Source: Microbacterium schleiferi (GTDB lineage Bacteria; Actinomycetota; Actinomycetes; Actinomycetales; Microbacteriaceae). Taken from it: DNA of 64,000 nucleotides. The notes under the pieces were generated by a model. It did not search any database and was not told the origin of the DNA. It saw only the letters and a program-made list of their open reading frames with translations. Below are positions 16,530 to 27,912 of the stretch, in pieces. The position numbers and the translations under genes are program-made. The stretch covers positions 434,001 to 498,000 of the forward strand of contig NZ_CP064760.1 in assembly GCF_015565955.1 (NCBI RefSeq), in the 5' to 3' direction. Positions within the stretch are counted from its first letter, which is position 1. Each line of letters opens with the position of its first letter.

Positions 16530-19500
16530 ATGAACGAACCGCGACGGCAGGGGGCCGTCCAGCTCTGGGGGCTCGAAGTGGTGAACTTGCTGGGTGCGAT
16601 AGCGAGGCATCGTGGTGCCTTCGCGTCGGGAGCGACGCTGACTGCCGCCGCTGTCGCGATCTCCACTCTTGCCGTCGTCTACCCCGGCGTCCCCACCGCC
16701 GATGTCCAGCTCGACGACGGTGGCGTGTGGGTCACCAAGAGCAACGACTTGCTCGTCGGACACCTCAACTATCCCTCCCGGCTCCTCGACGGCGCTGCTC
16801 GTGCCCGTGCCGGAACGTTCGATGTGCTGCAGGACGGCGGCACCGTCCTCGTACATGACGAGACCAACACGACCCTCGCGATGGTCGACCCGGCGACCGT
16901 GGAGCTCGCGAACCCGGTGTCCATCCCTGCGGGTTCGGATGTGGCACTCGGGGGCGAACGCTCGGCGTCGCCGCCGGTGGTGCTCTCTACATCCTCGACA
17001 CCGACGCCCTCGCCGGCGCCACGTTCTCCGAAGAGTCCGCGATCGCCGACGTCGCCGCCGACGGCGACGTCGCCGTCTCGAGCGACGGCGCTACGGTGTT
17101 CGCGGCTTCGGCGAGCCAGGGCACGCTCACATCGGTGACGTCGACGGCGTCGGACGCGCTTCCGGAGACCAGGGTCACAGACCTCGGGAGCGTCTCACGG
17201 GACGCCGAGCTCGACGTGGCTGCTATCGGGAGCGAGGGGGTGGCTTTCGACCGCGAAACGGGTGCGCTGTATCTCGCGAACGGGTCGATGGTCGACATCC
17301 CGGATGGTGCCGAGGGCAGGCTGCAGCAGTCTGGCGTCGGACAGGACGCGGTCTTCGTCGCGACACCGACCGCACTCGTCCGCGTCGGGGCGGGAGGTGG
17401 AGAGCCGGAGGTCTTGGCTACCGTTGAGAAGGGCACGCCTGCGGCCCCGGTCTGGCTCAACGGCTGCGTCTACAGCGTGTGGAGCGGGTCGGGTGCGTAC
17501 GCCCGTTGGTGCACCGGTGATGACGAACCCGTAATGAAGGAGATCGATGTCGCTGCCACGGCGGTGCTGACTCTGCGCGCGAATCGGCGGGTCGTGGTCG
17601 TCAACGACATCACGGCGGGCACGGTCTGGGTGGTTGAGAGCGAGATCGAGAAGGTCGACAACTGGACGGATGTCACGCCGCCTGCCGATGACGACGCCGA
17701 GGAGGAGGAGAACCAGGAGGAGCCCCTCTACGAGCTTCCCGAGCGCTCCGCTGAGAACAACCCGCCGACCGCGGTGGATGACGAGTACGGAGCCCGAGCT
17801 GGGCGTACCGTTCTTCTTCCCGTCACCGACAACGACACCGACCCGGATGGCGACCTCCTGAGCGCCGCGATCGCGGGAACGCCCCCCACCGGCTACGAGA
17901 TCTCCCCTGTTCTCGGTGGTGCGTCGTTGCAGGTCGCCGTGCCCGCGAACGCATCCGGCTCGACGTCGTTCGCTTACGAGATCGATGACGGCCGCGGTGG
18001 CACCGATACGGCGACCGTGTCGCTGGCGATCCACGACGCGAGCGTGAACGCCGCCCCGAGGCAGACGCGCGTGAACACCGTGCAGGTCGAGGTCGGCGCC
18101 TCGATGTCCTACGGAGCTCTCGACGGATGGATAGATCCCGACGGTGACGACATCTATCTCAAGCACGCGACCGTCGACGGCACTGACACCGTGTCCTATC
18201 GCAGCAACGGTGTCATCGAGTTCTCCGCGACAAGCGGCGAGGTCGGGGTCAAGGAGGTCGTGCTCACGGTGTCGGACGGGCGCGACGAGGAGCAGGGGAT
18301 CCTGCGCGTCAACGTGCGTCCGGTCGACTCACTCGATCCGGTCGCGAACTCGGACCGGGTGTCGACGGTGGCCGGTGTGCCGATCACCGTCTGGCCGCTG
18401 AGCAATGACCTGAGCCCGAGCGGTGAGGAACTGCGCCTGTCGAAGGTCGATCCTCTTCCGGGGGTGAGGCTCGTACCGGACTACAGCGACCACTCGTTCG
18501 AATTCGCATCCGATGCCGCGGGCTCCTATTACGTGCAGTATCTCGTCACGGATGGACCGCGCTCAGCGGTGGGGCTGGTGCGGATCGACGTGGTCGACGG
18601 AGATTCGGCGGCGCAAGCGCCCGTTGCCGTTCGCGACCTCGCGCTTCTGCCGACGGGCCGCGACGTTCTCGTCGACGTTCTGGGCAACGATACGGACCCG
18701 GCCGGCGGCATCCTCGTGGTCCAGGCGGCGAAGGCGCCGCGCGGCGCGGGCATCTCTGTCGAGGTGCTCAACCACAGCATCCTGCGGGTGACCGATCTGG
18801 CAGGACTGGCGAGCAGCATCACGCTGTCGTACACGGTGTCCAACGGCTCTCAGAGCTCGACGGGCGAGGTCGTCGTCCTTCCGGTCGCCCTGCCCGAGAA
18901 GCTCCGGCCGCCCGTCGCCGTCGAGGATCGCGCGGTCGTGCGCGCCGGCGACATCGTCACGATCCCCGTGCTGGCGAACGACTACCACCCCGACAGCGAC
19001 GCCATCGACCTCGATCCGGAGCTCGTCGACACCGATGTCGACGATCCGTCCACGATCTTCGTCGCGGGCGACACGATCCGGTACCAGGCCGGCGATACGC
19101 CGGGGACGGTGCATGCGACCTACCAGATCAGGGATTCGCAACAGAACTCGACCGCCGGGTACGTGACGATTCAGGTCCTGCCCGCGGACGAGGGGACCAA
19201 CTCCCCGCCGCGACCGCAGGCGGTCACGGCGCGGGCGGTGGCCGGGACGACCGAGCGCATCGCGATCCCCCTCGACGGCATCGACACCGATGGGGACTCG
19301 GTCGAGCTGGTCGGTGTGGCATCGACGCCCTCGAAGGGACGTGTCACCGTCGGCGACAGCTGGCTGACCTACGAGGCGTTCCCTGATGCGTTCGGCCGCG
19401 ACACCTTCACGTATGCCGTCCGCGACCGGCTCGGCGCCACCGCCGAGAGCACCGTTACGGTGGGTGTCGCCCCGGCAGGCTACGAGAACCAGGCCCCGTA

Positions 19501-22500
19501 TGCGGCGAAGGATGCCGTGAGCATCCGGCCCGGTCGCATGGTCGCCGTCGCTGTCACCGCGAACGACTCCGACCCCGATGGGGACGAGATCACGCTCAGT
19601 GACGACCTCGTCGTTCCCGACGGCATCGACGCATCCGTGTCGTCGGGTCGGATCCTCGTGGACGCGCCCACCCAGCCCGGCGACTACACGATCACCTACA
19701 CGATCGCTGACACGTTCGGCGCGAGCGCTCAGGGCGTGCTGCTCGTGACGGTCGATCCGGATGCTCGTCTGCAGGCGCCGATCGCTCGCGATGACCATGT
19801 GTCGATCCTCGATGTCGCCGACGATCTGACCGTCGCGGTCGCTGTTCTCGACAACGATGAGGATCCCGACGGGACGGCGTCGGCCCTCACCGTGACCGTC
19901 GCCGCGGACGATGTGACGGTCGCCGCCGACGGGACGGTGACGATCCCGGTGACCGAGGGCTCCCGGATCGTCCGGTACGCGGTGACCGATGAGGACGGGA
20001 ACGTCGGGCAGGCCTTCGTGTTCGTCCCCGGTTCGTCGAGCCTGGTGCCGACGCTGCTCTCCGCCGAACCGATCGTCGTCGACAGCGGCGAATCGGTGAT
20101 GATCGAGCTGTCCGACTACGTGCGCGTGCGCTCCGGTCGCACTGCGCGCGTCGCGACCGCCGACTCGATCCGCACCGGGCACTCCGACGGTTCGTCGCCG
20201 ATCGTCGACGAGACGACGCTCCAGTACACGTCCGCTGTCGACTGGTACGGCCCCGACACTCTCGGAGTTCTCGTCACCGACGGGTCCGGTCCCGATGATC
20301 CGGAGGGCCTGTCGGCGTTCGTCGCCATACCGATCACGGTGCTGCCGATCGAGAACCAGTCGCCGACCCTGCGCAACGCTGCGGTGACGGTCGCGCCCGG
20401 CGAAGAGCCGGCGACCCTCAACCTCGCCAAGCTCTCCTTCGACCCCGATGAGGGCGACCAGGGCCGGCTGAGCTTCTCGATCGCGGGCGATATCCCGGCG
20501 GGATTCCAGGTCTCGGTGTCGGGGGAGACTCTCACGGTGGCTGCGGACGCCGATACCGCGCCGGGCACCGAGGCGCAGGTCGGCATCGCGGCGAGCGATG
20601 GCACCTCCGAGCCCGGTGAGGGAACCGTCACGATCACGACCGTTACCAGTCAGCGGCCGTTCCCCGTGGCGAACGACGATGTGATCTCGCAAGCGAACCA
20701 GGGTGAGACGCAGTCGGTGGCCGTGCTGGCGAACGACTACAACCCGTTCGAGGATCGTGGACCGTTGACTGTCGTGTCTGCGCGCGTGGACAGCGGCCGA
20801 GGGTCAGCCGTGGTGCAGGGAGAACGCGTCGAGGTCACGCCCGCGTCGGACTTCTTCGGCACCATGATCGTCACGTACCGGATCGCGGATGCGACCCAGA
20901 GCGCCGACCGCGAGGTGGACGGTCGAATCCTCCTGACCGTTCAGGGGCGCCCGGACGCGCCGGGCACGCCTTCGGTCACCTCGATCCAGGACCGCACGGT
21001 CGTGCTGTCGTGGACGGCGCCGGCCAACAACGGCTCCGCGATCACGGAGTACCGGGTCACGTCACCGCAGGGCTTCTCGACCTCGTGCGCGTCGACAACC
21101 TGCACCCTCGACGGTCTGACCAACGACGTGGAGTACACGTTCTCGGTGATCGCCGTGAACGCGGTGGGTGAGTCCGATCCTTCGCCGTCGTCCGCTCCCG
21201 CGCGACCCGACGCACGGCCCGACACGCCGGGGGCACCGACGGCGGTGTTCGGTGACGGCGAGATCTCGGTGAGCTGGGCGACGCCCGGCTCCAACGGATC
21301 GCCGGTGCTGAGTTACAACCTCGAGATCTCGCCCGCTCCCGCCTTCGGATCTCTGCAGAAGACGGGCGTCACCGGGAACGCGCTGACGTGGACCGGGCTC
21401 GAGAACGGCGTCGCCTACCAGGTGCGGGTGCAGGCGGTGAATCGCGCCCCGGATCCGTCGGACTGGAGCGGGTACTCGGCGACCGTCATTCCCGCTGGCG
21501 TGCCGGATGCGCCCGGCCAGCCGACGACCTCCGCTGCCACGCCGGTGGGCGCGCAGGCGCAGATCGCGGTGTCGTGGGCTCCTCCGGCCTCGGACAACGG
21601 CGATCCTGTGGCGGACTACACCCTCACGGTGAAGCGGGGCGGGGCGGTCATCACGACGGTGGTCACGGGAGCGACGAGTCAGAACGTCGTGGTCGACACG
21701 AACGAGAGCGACTACACGTTCTCGGTGTCGGCGCGGAACAAGGCCGGGAGCTCAGTGTCGAGCGCCGACTCGGCGCCGAGACGGGCCGCGGTCGCGCCGG
21801 GTGCGCCGACGAACGTCGTCCTGACACCCGGGGACGGGAGCGTCACAGTGACGTTCACCCCCGGTGCGGGCAACGGCAACCGGGCCTCGGACATCACGTA
21901 CGGCTACCGGGTGAACCAGACGGGTGCGCAGGGCGCGGCCAGCCCCGGCGGCACGGTCATCGGCGGGCTGTCGAACGGCTCCACGTACTCCGTGTCGGTC
22001 TGGGCGCAGTCGTCTGTCGAGGGAGTGGCGCGCAGCGCCGAGACGTCGTCGACGGATGCCGTGCCGTTCGGCAAGCCGATCATCAACAACTTCACCGCCG
22101 AGAGGCAGGACAACGCGGTGAAGTTCACGTGGACGATCAGCGCCAACGGACGCCCGATCACGGCGTCGAGCGCTCCTGTCGCGGGCGAGGGGAACCTGTC
22201 GTGGACAGCGACCGGCTTGTCGCCCAGCCAGAGCTACACGCTGAACCTCAGCTACACGAACGAGGCGGGGGCGACGACGGCATCCCAGACGGGCCAGGCG
22301 AACGACCCGCCACCCAAGAACATGACCATAAGCCAGCCGAACGGCGGTATCGGCGTCCGGCTGGTCGTTAGTGGCTTTGAGGCCAACCGGTCGCTGACGG
22401 TCGCGTGCTGGGTGATGCCGGGATCTGACGGGCAGGGCGGGCACTCCATCGGCTCCTTCACCGTGACGACTGATGGATCCGGATCCGGCACCTGGGATTG

Positions 22501-22588
22501 GCCCTCGACCTGTCAGATGACCGGCGGAGGCTACGGGAACCTGCGGGTAGGCAACGAGATCTGGTCCAACACGATCTTGCTCAACTAG
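16530..22588 (+). CDS. Giant Ig-like/fibronectin type III surface protein, one frame break
   Basis: Restored length about 2,019 residues. A membrane anchor or signal segment (about 27-50) leads into a beta-propeller-like region (to about 385), then an acidic linker (DDDAEEEENQEE). About eleven cadherin/Ig-like repeats follow, of the Big_9 type (PPTAVDDEYG, NDTDPDGD), with DPDGD acidic turns likely to bind calcium. About five fibronectin III repeats follow (for example PDAPGTPSVTSIQDRTVVLSW). There is no LPxTG sorting signal. One added G in the run at 16950-16954 restores the frame. It heads the operon and precedes MoxR. It may form an external stalk or be a substrate of the secretion system; this is inference from position. 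Confidence 0.85.
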
Positions 22589-22612
22589 CTCGGAATGGAG
22601 CGGGGAATAGAC

Positions 22613-23587
22613 ATGACACTGACACAGGAACAGGCGACGTGGTTCGCGGAGACGTTCCAACGACTCAGCGACAACGTGGGCCAGGTGGTGCTGGGCAAGC
22701 CCGGCGTCATCCGGCTGGTGCTCACGGCGATGCTCGCGGAGGGGCACGTGCTCCTGGAGGATGCCCCGGGAACGGGAAAGACCCAGCTTGCGAAGGCGCT
22801 CGCCGCCACGGTGCAGGGCACGAACAGCCGCATCCAGTTCACGCCCGACCTGCTGCCCTCCGACGTCACCGGCGTGACGATCTACGACCAGCAGGCGCAC
22901 AAGTTCACGTTCCACCGCGGGCCGATCTTCGCCTCCGTGGTGCTCGCGGACGAGATCAACCGCGCCAGCCCCAAGACGCAGTCGGCCCTGCTCGAGGTGA
23001 TGGAGGAGGGGCGTGTCACGGTGGACGGGCAGCCGCACGAGACGGGACGCCCGTTCATGGTGATCGCGACGCAGAACCCGATCGAGCAGGCGGGTACCTA
23101 CAAGCTGCCGGAGGCGCAGCTCGATCGCTTCCTCATCAAGACCAGCATCGGCTACCCCGATCTGGCGGCTGCGGAGCAGATCCTCGGGGGCGCGGCGACG
23201 CGGGACCGGTCATCGAGCGTCCAGGCGGTCATCACGACCTCGGCGATCGCCGACATCGCCGATCTGCTCGCCGGAGTGCATGTGGACCCTGCGGTGTTGC
23301 GCTTCACCGCGCAGCTTGCGGAAGAGACCCGCGCCGATCCGAACACCCGTCTCGGCGTCTCGGTGCGAGGCATGCTCGCGATGATCCGCGCGGCGAAGGT
23401 GTGGGCTGCCGAGGACGGGCGCACGTATGTCATCCCCGACGACATCAAGGCGCTCGCCCAGCCCGTGTGGGAGCACCGGCTTGTCATGGACCCGGAGGCG
23501 GAGTTCGCCGGGGTCACGGCGGAATCCGTCATCGGACGTGTGCTCGCCGACATCGCCGCTCCGCAGTCGCGGACGAACGCGGCATGA
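22613..23587 (+). CDS. MoxR-family AAA+ ATPase
   Basis: 324 residues of a single AAA_3 module: Walker A EDAPGTGKTQ, Walker B VVLADEINRASPKTQSALLE, sensor I ATQNPIEQAGTY, and LPEAQLDRF. A lid domain follows. MoxR proteins are chaperone-like ATPases, usually paired with DUF58 and vWA proteins, as here. ATG 22613 follows GGAGCGGGG at good spacing and is preferred to the ATG at 22595. The gene overlaps the DUF58 start by 4 bases (ATGA). Confidence 0.93.
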   Translation: MTLTQEQATWFAETFQRLSDNVGQVVLGKPGVIRLVLTAMLAEGHVLLEDAPGTGKTQLAKALAATVQGTNSRIQFTPDLLPSDVTGVTIYDQQAHKFTFHRGPIFASVVLADEINRASPKTQSALLEVMEEGRVTVDGQPHETGRPFMVIATQNPIEQAGTYKLPEAQLDRFLIKTSIGYPDLAAAEQILGGAATRDRSSSVQAVITTSAIADIADLLAGVHVDPAVLRFTAQLAEETRADPNTRLGVSVRGMLAMIRAAKVWAAEDGRTYVIPDDIKALAQPVWEHRLVMDPEAEFAGVTAESVIGRVLADIAAPQSRTNAA

Positions 23588-24798
23588 TCCGGCGGGCGGT
23601 CGACCTCTGGTCGCAGCGTGTCGTTCCCACGCTGCGGCGCCTCGCGGTGCCGCTGCGGATCGGGACCGCGCTGGGCTGGAGCGTCGCCGCCCTCGCAGTC
23701 GCATCGACGGTGTTCGCGGCAGTCCTCGGCTGGGCGGAGATGCTGGCGATCGCGGTGGTCTGTGCCGCCGTGCTCGTGATCGCCGTACCCTTCGTGCTGA
23801 GATCTGCGACGTATCGAGTGACGGTGGAGCTGGCGTCATCGCGGGTCGTGGTCGGCGAGCCCGCGGCAGGACGGCTCGTCGTACGCAACGTCGCGCATCG
23901 ACGATCTCCCTCTACGCGCGTTCAGCTGCCCGTGGGGCAGGCGCGGCCCGAGTTCGCCGTTCCCGGTCTTGCCCCCGATGCCGAGCACGACGAGCTCTTC
24001 ACCATCCCGACCCAGCGTCGCGCGGTGCTCACTCTCGGTCCGGTGACCTCCGTGCGCAGCGACCCCCTGGGACTTCTGCAGCGTCGCGTGACCTGGTCGG
24101 AGCCGACCGAGCTCTACGTGCATCCCCGCGTCGTCCCGCTCGACGGCGACACGACCGGGATCTTGCGCGACCTCGAGGGTCTTCCGACCCGAGACCTGGC
24201 CGATGACGACGTCTCGTTCCACGCCTTACGCGAGTATGTGCCGGGCGACGACCTGCGGCATGTGCACTGGAGATCGACGGCCCGCACCGGAGTGACGATG
24301 ATCCGGCAGTTCGAGCAGACCCGCAGGTCTCACCTGGTGGTCGCGCTGTCGACCAACGACGCCGAGTACGCGTCGGATGACGAGTTCGAGCTGGCGGTGT
24401 CGGTCGCCGGCTCTGTCGGGTTGTCAGCGATCCGCGACGGCAAGACCGTCACCTTCCTCACGCCGCGCGGTGCGCTCGCGGTGCGGACCGCGGGGCAGCT
24501 GCTGGACGAGCTCGCGGGTGTCGAGACCGACCCGGCCGATCGGCGTATCGGCGAGGTCGGGCGCAGTGTCGTCTCAGCGGCAGCGAGCGCCTCCGTTGTG
24601 CTGTTCGTGACCGGCTCTGCTGCGCCACCGGCGGACATCCGCGCGGCGTCGCTTCGCGTTCCTCCGACCGTCCGTCCGCTCTGCCTGCGTGCGGCGCCCG
24701 ACGAGTCTCTGTCGCGCCGCGCGCTCGGAGACCTCGCGATGGTATCGGTTCCCGACCTGCCCGCTCTGCGTCGGGGGATGCGGGCGGTGACGGCATGA
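23584..24798 (+). CDS. DUF58 domain-containing membrane protein
   Basis: 404 residues with two N-terminal membrane helices (about 30-80), an Ig-like region and the DUF58 block DDVSFHALREYVPGDDLRHVHWRSTARTG (shown in parts: LREYVPGDD, HVHWRSTART). The C-terminal part is vWA-like but lacks a clear MIDAS. MoxR-DUF58-transglutaminase gene trios are widespread and thought to act in envelope assembly. It is translationally coupled on both sides. Confidence 0.92.
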   Translation: MIRRAVDLWSQRVVPTLRRLAVPLRIGTALGWSVAALAVASTVFAAVLGWAEMLAIAVVCAAVLVIAVPFVLRSATYRVTVELASSRVVVGEPAAGRLVVRNVAHRRSPSTRVQLPVGQARPEFAVPGLAPDAEHDELFTIPTQRRAVLTLGPVTSVRSDPLGLLQRRVTWSEPTELYVHPRVVPLDGDTTGILRDLEGLPTRDLADDDVSFHALREYVPGDDLRHVHWRSTARTGVTMIRQFEQTRRSHLVVALSTNDAEYASDDEFELAVSVAGSVGLSAIRDGKTVTFLTPRGALAVRTAGQLLDELAGVETDPADRRIGEVGRSVVSAAASASVVLFVTGSAAPPADIRAASLRVPPTVRPLCLRAAPDESLSRRALGDLAMVSVPDLPALRRGMRAVTA

Positions 24799-27099
24799 CC
24801 GCGGCGCGGGTCGCCGTGAACGCGACGACGATGGCGGCGCTGGTTCTCGTGGCGCTCGTGCCGCTGTCGGGCGCGTACAGCGGCGGCGGGTTCTGGATCG
24901 CGGCGGCCGGCGGAGTCCTCCTCGGCATCGCGATCGCGATCGTCGGCTCGCGGTGGCGCTGGCACGCGCTGACCGTGGGGGCGGTGGCGCTCGGCGCCTA
25001 TTTCGTGTTCGGGGGGCTCCTCGTCTTCCGCGACGTCTCACTCCTCGGTGTCGTCCCGACGCTCGAAGTGCTCGCCTCTCTCGCGGTCGGGATCGTGCAG
25101 TCGTGGAAGCAGGTCCTGACGCTGCAGACCCCGTTCAGCGGATTCGACCAGCTCGCGATCGTGCCGTATCTGTCGGCGTTGCTCGGGTCGACAGTCGCCG
25201 GCAGCCTCGCCCTGCGGCTTCGGCGGCGCTGGCCATGGGCGCTCATCGCGCCCGTGCTGCTCCTTCTCCTCTCGATCGCGTTCAGCACCTACTCCGGACG
25301 CGCGCCGGGGGCCGTCGGCGCAGTGTGGGCCGGGGTCGCTCTCGTGTGGGCGCTGTGGCGGGTCGCGCTCGGTCGGGCGGAGAGGGCCCGGGCCGGAACC
25401 GACCAGACGGCGGTCGTCGCGCCGGTCGGTCTGAGGAGCATCGTCCCGGTCGCGGCGATCGTGGTCGTCGCGCTGGTCGCCGGGGGTGCCACCGCGACGG
25501 CGGTGTCGTTGGGAGACCGCGACGTGCTGCGCGATCATGTGGTGCCGCCGCTGGATCTGCGCGACTACGCCACGCCCCTGGCCTCGTACCGCAAGTATGT
25601 GAGGGACGGCGAGGACTCAACGCTCTTCACCGTCGAGGGACTGCCCGCGGGGGCCCCGATACGACTCGCGACGCTCGACCTCTACGACGGCGTCGTCTAC
25701 AAGGTGTCGGGCTCCGGCGGTGCCGGCTCCGGTGTCTTCGCGAGGGTCGGCCGCGAGATCGAGCCGGTACCGGCGGGCGAGCGCGCGACCGTGACGGTCA
25801 CCGTGCAGGACCTCCCCGGCGTGTGGCTGCCGACCGTCGGCTATGCGGCGGGCTTCGAGTTCTCGGGTGTCGACTCCGCGCGTCTCGGGGGAGCGCTGCA
25901 CTACAACTCGGCGACCGGAACCGCGATCGTCACGGCCGGGTTGGCATCGGGCGACGTGTATCGGCTGGATGTCGCGGCGCTTGCGGTCCCGAGCGAGGAG
26001 GAACTGCTCGGCGCGACGATCGCTCAGATCACCACGCCGGTGCCGGTCGCCGTGCCCGACGAGGTCGTCGCGCTGATCGAGGAAGTCACGGCGGGCGCGA
26101 CGACGCCTGTCGAGCAGGTGCGCGCGATCGAGGCCTTCTTCCAGAGCGAGGGGTTCTACAGCGATGGACTCGAGAGTCAGGCGATCTCCCGTTCCGGTCA
26201 CACCCTCGACCGTGAGGCCGACCTTCTGGCCGGCACGCAGATGATCGGTGACGATGAGCAGTATGCCGTCGCGATGGCGCTCATGGTCGCGCAACTCGGC
26301 ATTCCGGTGCGGGTCGTGATGGGGTTCCAGCCCGAGGCTGCGGGCGCGAAGGTCGGGGTGACCGGGGACGACGTCGCCGCGTGGGTGGAGGTGCCGTTCC
26401 AGGAGTTCGGCTGGGTGGCGTTCTCGCCGACTCCCGCGGAGGATCGCGTGCCGCTGGAAGAGACCCCCAGCAGAGCCAGAAGCCCCAGGCGCAGGTCGCC
26501 CAGCCGCCGCAGTCGCCGCAGGAGCCGGCTGAGCTCCCCCGACCACTCCGCTTGAAGAGGCGGCGGCCCAGGACGAGCAGGTCGACCTCGCGTGGCTATG
26601 GGCGACTCTGCAGATCACGGGGGCGTCGCTGCTGATCCTGCTCGCGCTGCTCGGACCGTCGGCGGCCCTTGCGGTGGCACGGATGACGCGCCGCAAGCGC
26701 AGGCTGCGCACACCGTCGACGGTGGATCGCGTCGGCGGAGGCTGGGCGGAGCTCATCGACACGGCCACGGATGTCGGCGCGCCGCTCACCGCCGGTGCGA
26801 CTCGCCGCGAGCAGGCCGGAGCCATCGACGCGACATATCCGGACGTCGCGACTGCCGCACTCGCGGAGCGTGCCGATGCCGCTGTCTTCGGCGCCGGCGA
26901 GCCCGGCGCCGAAGAGGCAGAGCGGTTCTGGCAGATTGTCGATGAGGCGAGCAGGTCGCTTCGCGGTGCGGTTCCCTGGCATCGGCGGATGCTGGCGTTG
27001 ATGTTCCCGGCATCCGTGCTGCGGCGCATCGGCGCGGCTCTGCAGGGTCGGGCACGACCGCAGGGCCGCGGCAGGCGCGGGAACGCGGGTGCGACGTGA
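24795..27099 (+). CDS. Transglutaminase-fold membrane protein without catalytic Cys/His, two frame breaks
   Basis: Restored length about 768 residues. Several N-terminal membrane helices (about 10-225) precede an outside region with the transglutaminase-like fold, then a membrane helix (LLILLALLGPSAALAV) and a cytoplasmic tail. At the catalytic strand the sequence is GDDEQYAVAMALMVAQLGIPVRVV, with Asp-Glu where active enzymes have Cys, and GDDVAAWVEV, with Ala where the His of HAWVEV is usual. It is therefore probably a pseudo-enzyme that binds peptide or wall polymer. Added C in the runs at 26464-26468 and 26536-26540 restores the frame through a Pro/Gln-rich linker to the last helix. Overlaps DUF58 and PP2C starts. 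Confidence 0.87.
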
Positions 27100-27912
27100 C
27101 CGTCGAGTTGTCATGGGGTGTGGGAACTGACCGTGGTCTGCGGCGAGCGGCCAACGAGGACTCGTTCCTGGCCGCCCCGCCCCTGTTCCTCGTCGCAGAC
27201 GGCATGGGAGGCCACGACGCCGGGCGGAGGCGAGCCGGGCGGCGATCGAGGGGTTTCGTGCGCTCGCCGGTCAGTCATCGGTGTCGGTGGATGAGATGGA
27301 GGCGGCGTTCGCGGCGGCGGCGGCGCGGGTCGCGTCGATCGAGACCGACAGATCGGCCGCGGGCACGACCCTGACGGGCGCCGCGCTGTGCGATCAGGGG
27401 GTGCGACGTACTGGCTCGTGCTCAACATCGGCGACTCGCGCACCTATCGGCTGTACGAAGGCGAGCTTGAGCAGATCAGCGTCGACCACTCCGCGGTTCA
27501 GGCGCTCGTCGAGAGCGGGCAGATCTCTCAGGATGCCGCAGAGACGCATCCGGAGAGGAATGTCGTGACGCGCGCCGTCGGGGCGGGCTCTGCCGGTGTG
27601 CCGGACTACTGGCTGCTGCCCGCTCGGGTCGGAGACCGGTTGATGATCTGCTCCGACGGCCTACCCAAGGAGCTCGGGTTCGGCGAGATCCGGACTGCGC
27701 TCCTCGCTGAGGCATCCCCGCAGGCGGCCGCGACCCGCCTTCTGCACGAGGCGCTGGTCCACGGCGGACGCGACAACGTGACGGTCGTGGTCGTCGACGC
27801 TCACGGTGCGCTCGCGCCCGACGACGAACAGACGCTCCCGATCGCCGGCACTGCGCCGCGCGTTTCGGACGACACCGCTCCGCGCCCAGGGATGGAGGCA
27901 TCCGCATGCTGA
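27096..27912 (+). CDS. PP2C-family Ser/Thr protein phosphatase, two frame breaks
   Basis: Restored length about 272 residues. All PP2C metal motifs are seen: NEDSFLA, LVADGMGGHDAG, NIGDSRTYRL, MICSDGLPKEL and HGGRDNVTVVVV. It should remove phosphate from Ser/Thr substrates of the kinase two genes downstream. GTG 27096 overlaps the previous TGA. The G runs at 27222-27224 and 27397-27401 each need one more base to join DAG to AEASRAAIEG and QGGATYW. With those, the domain is complete and uninterrupted. Confidence 0.88.

Noticed and set aside
18563..20692. 709-codon minus-strand ORF inside the giant gene
   Set aside because: Arises from the repeated GC-rich coding pattern; sequence is a low-complexity Arg/Asp/Gly mix with no motif.
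24795..27099. Active transglutaminase
   Set aside because: Catalytic Cys and His positions are replaced (GDDEQYA, AAWVEV).
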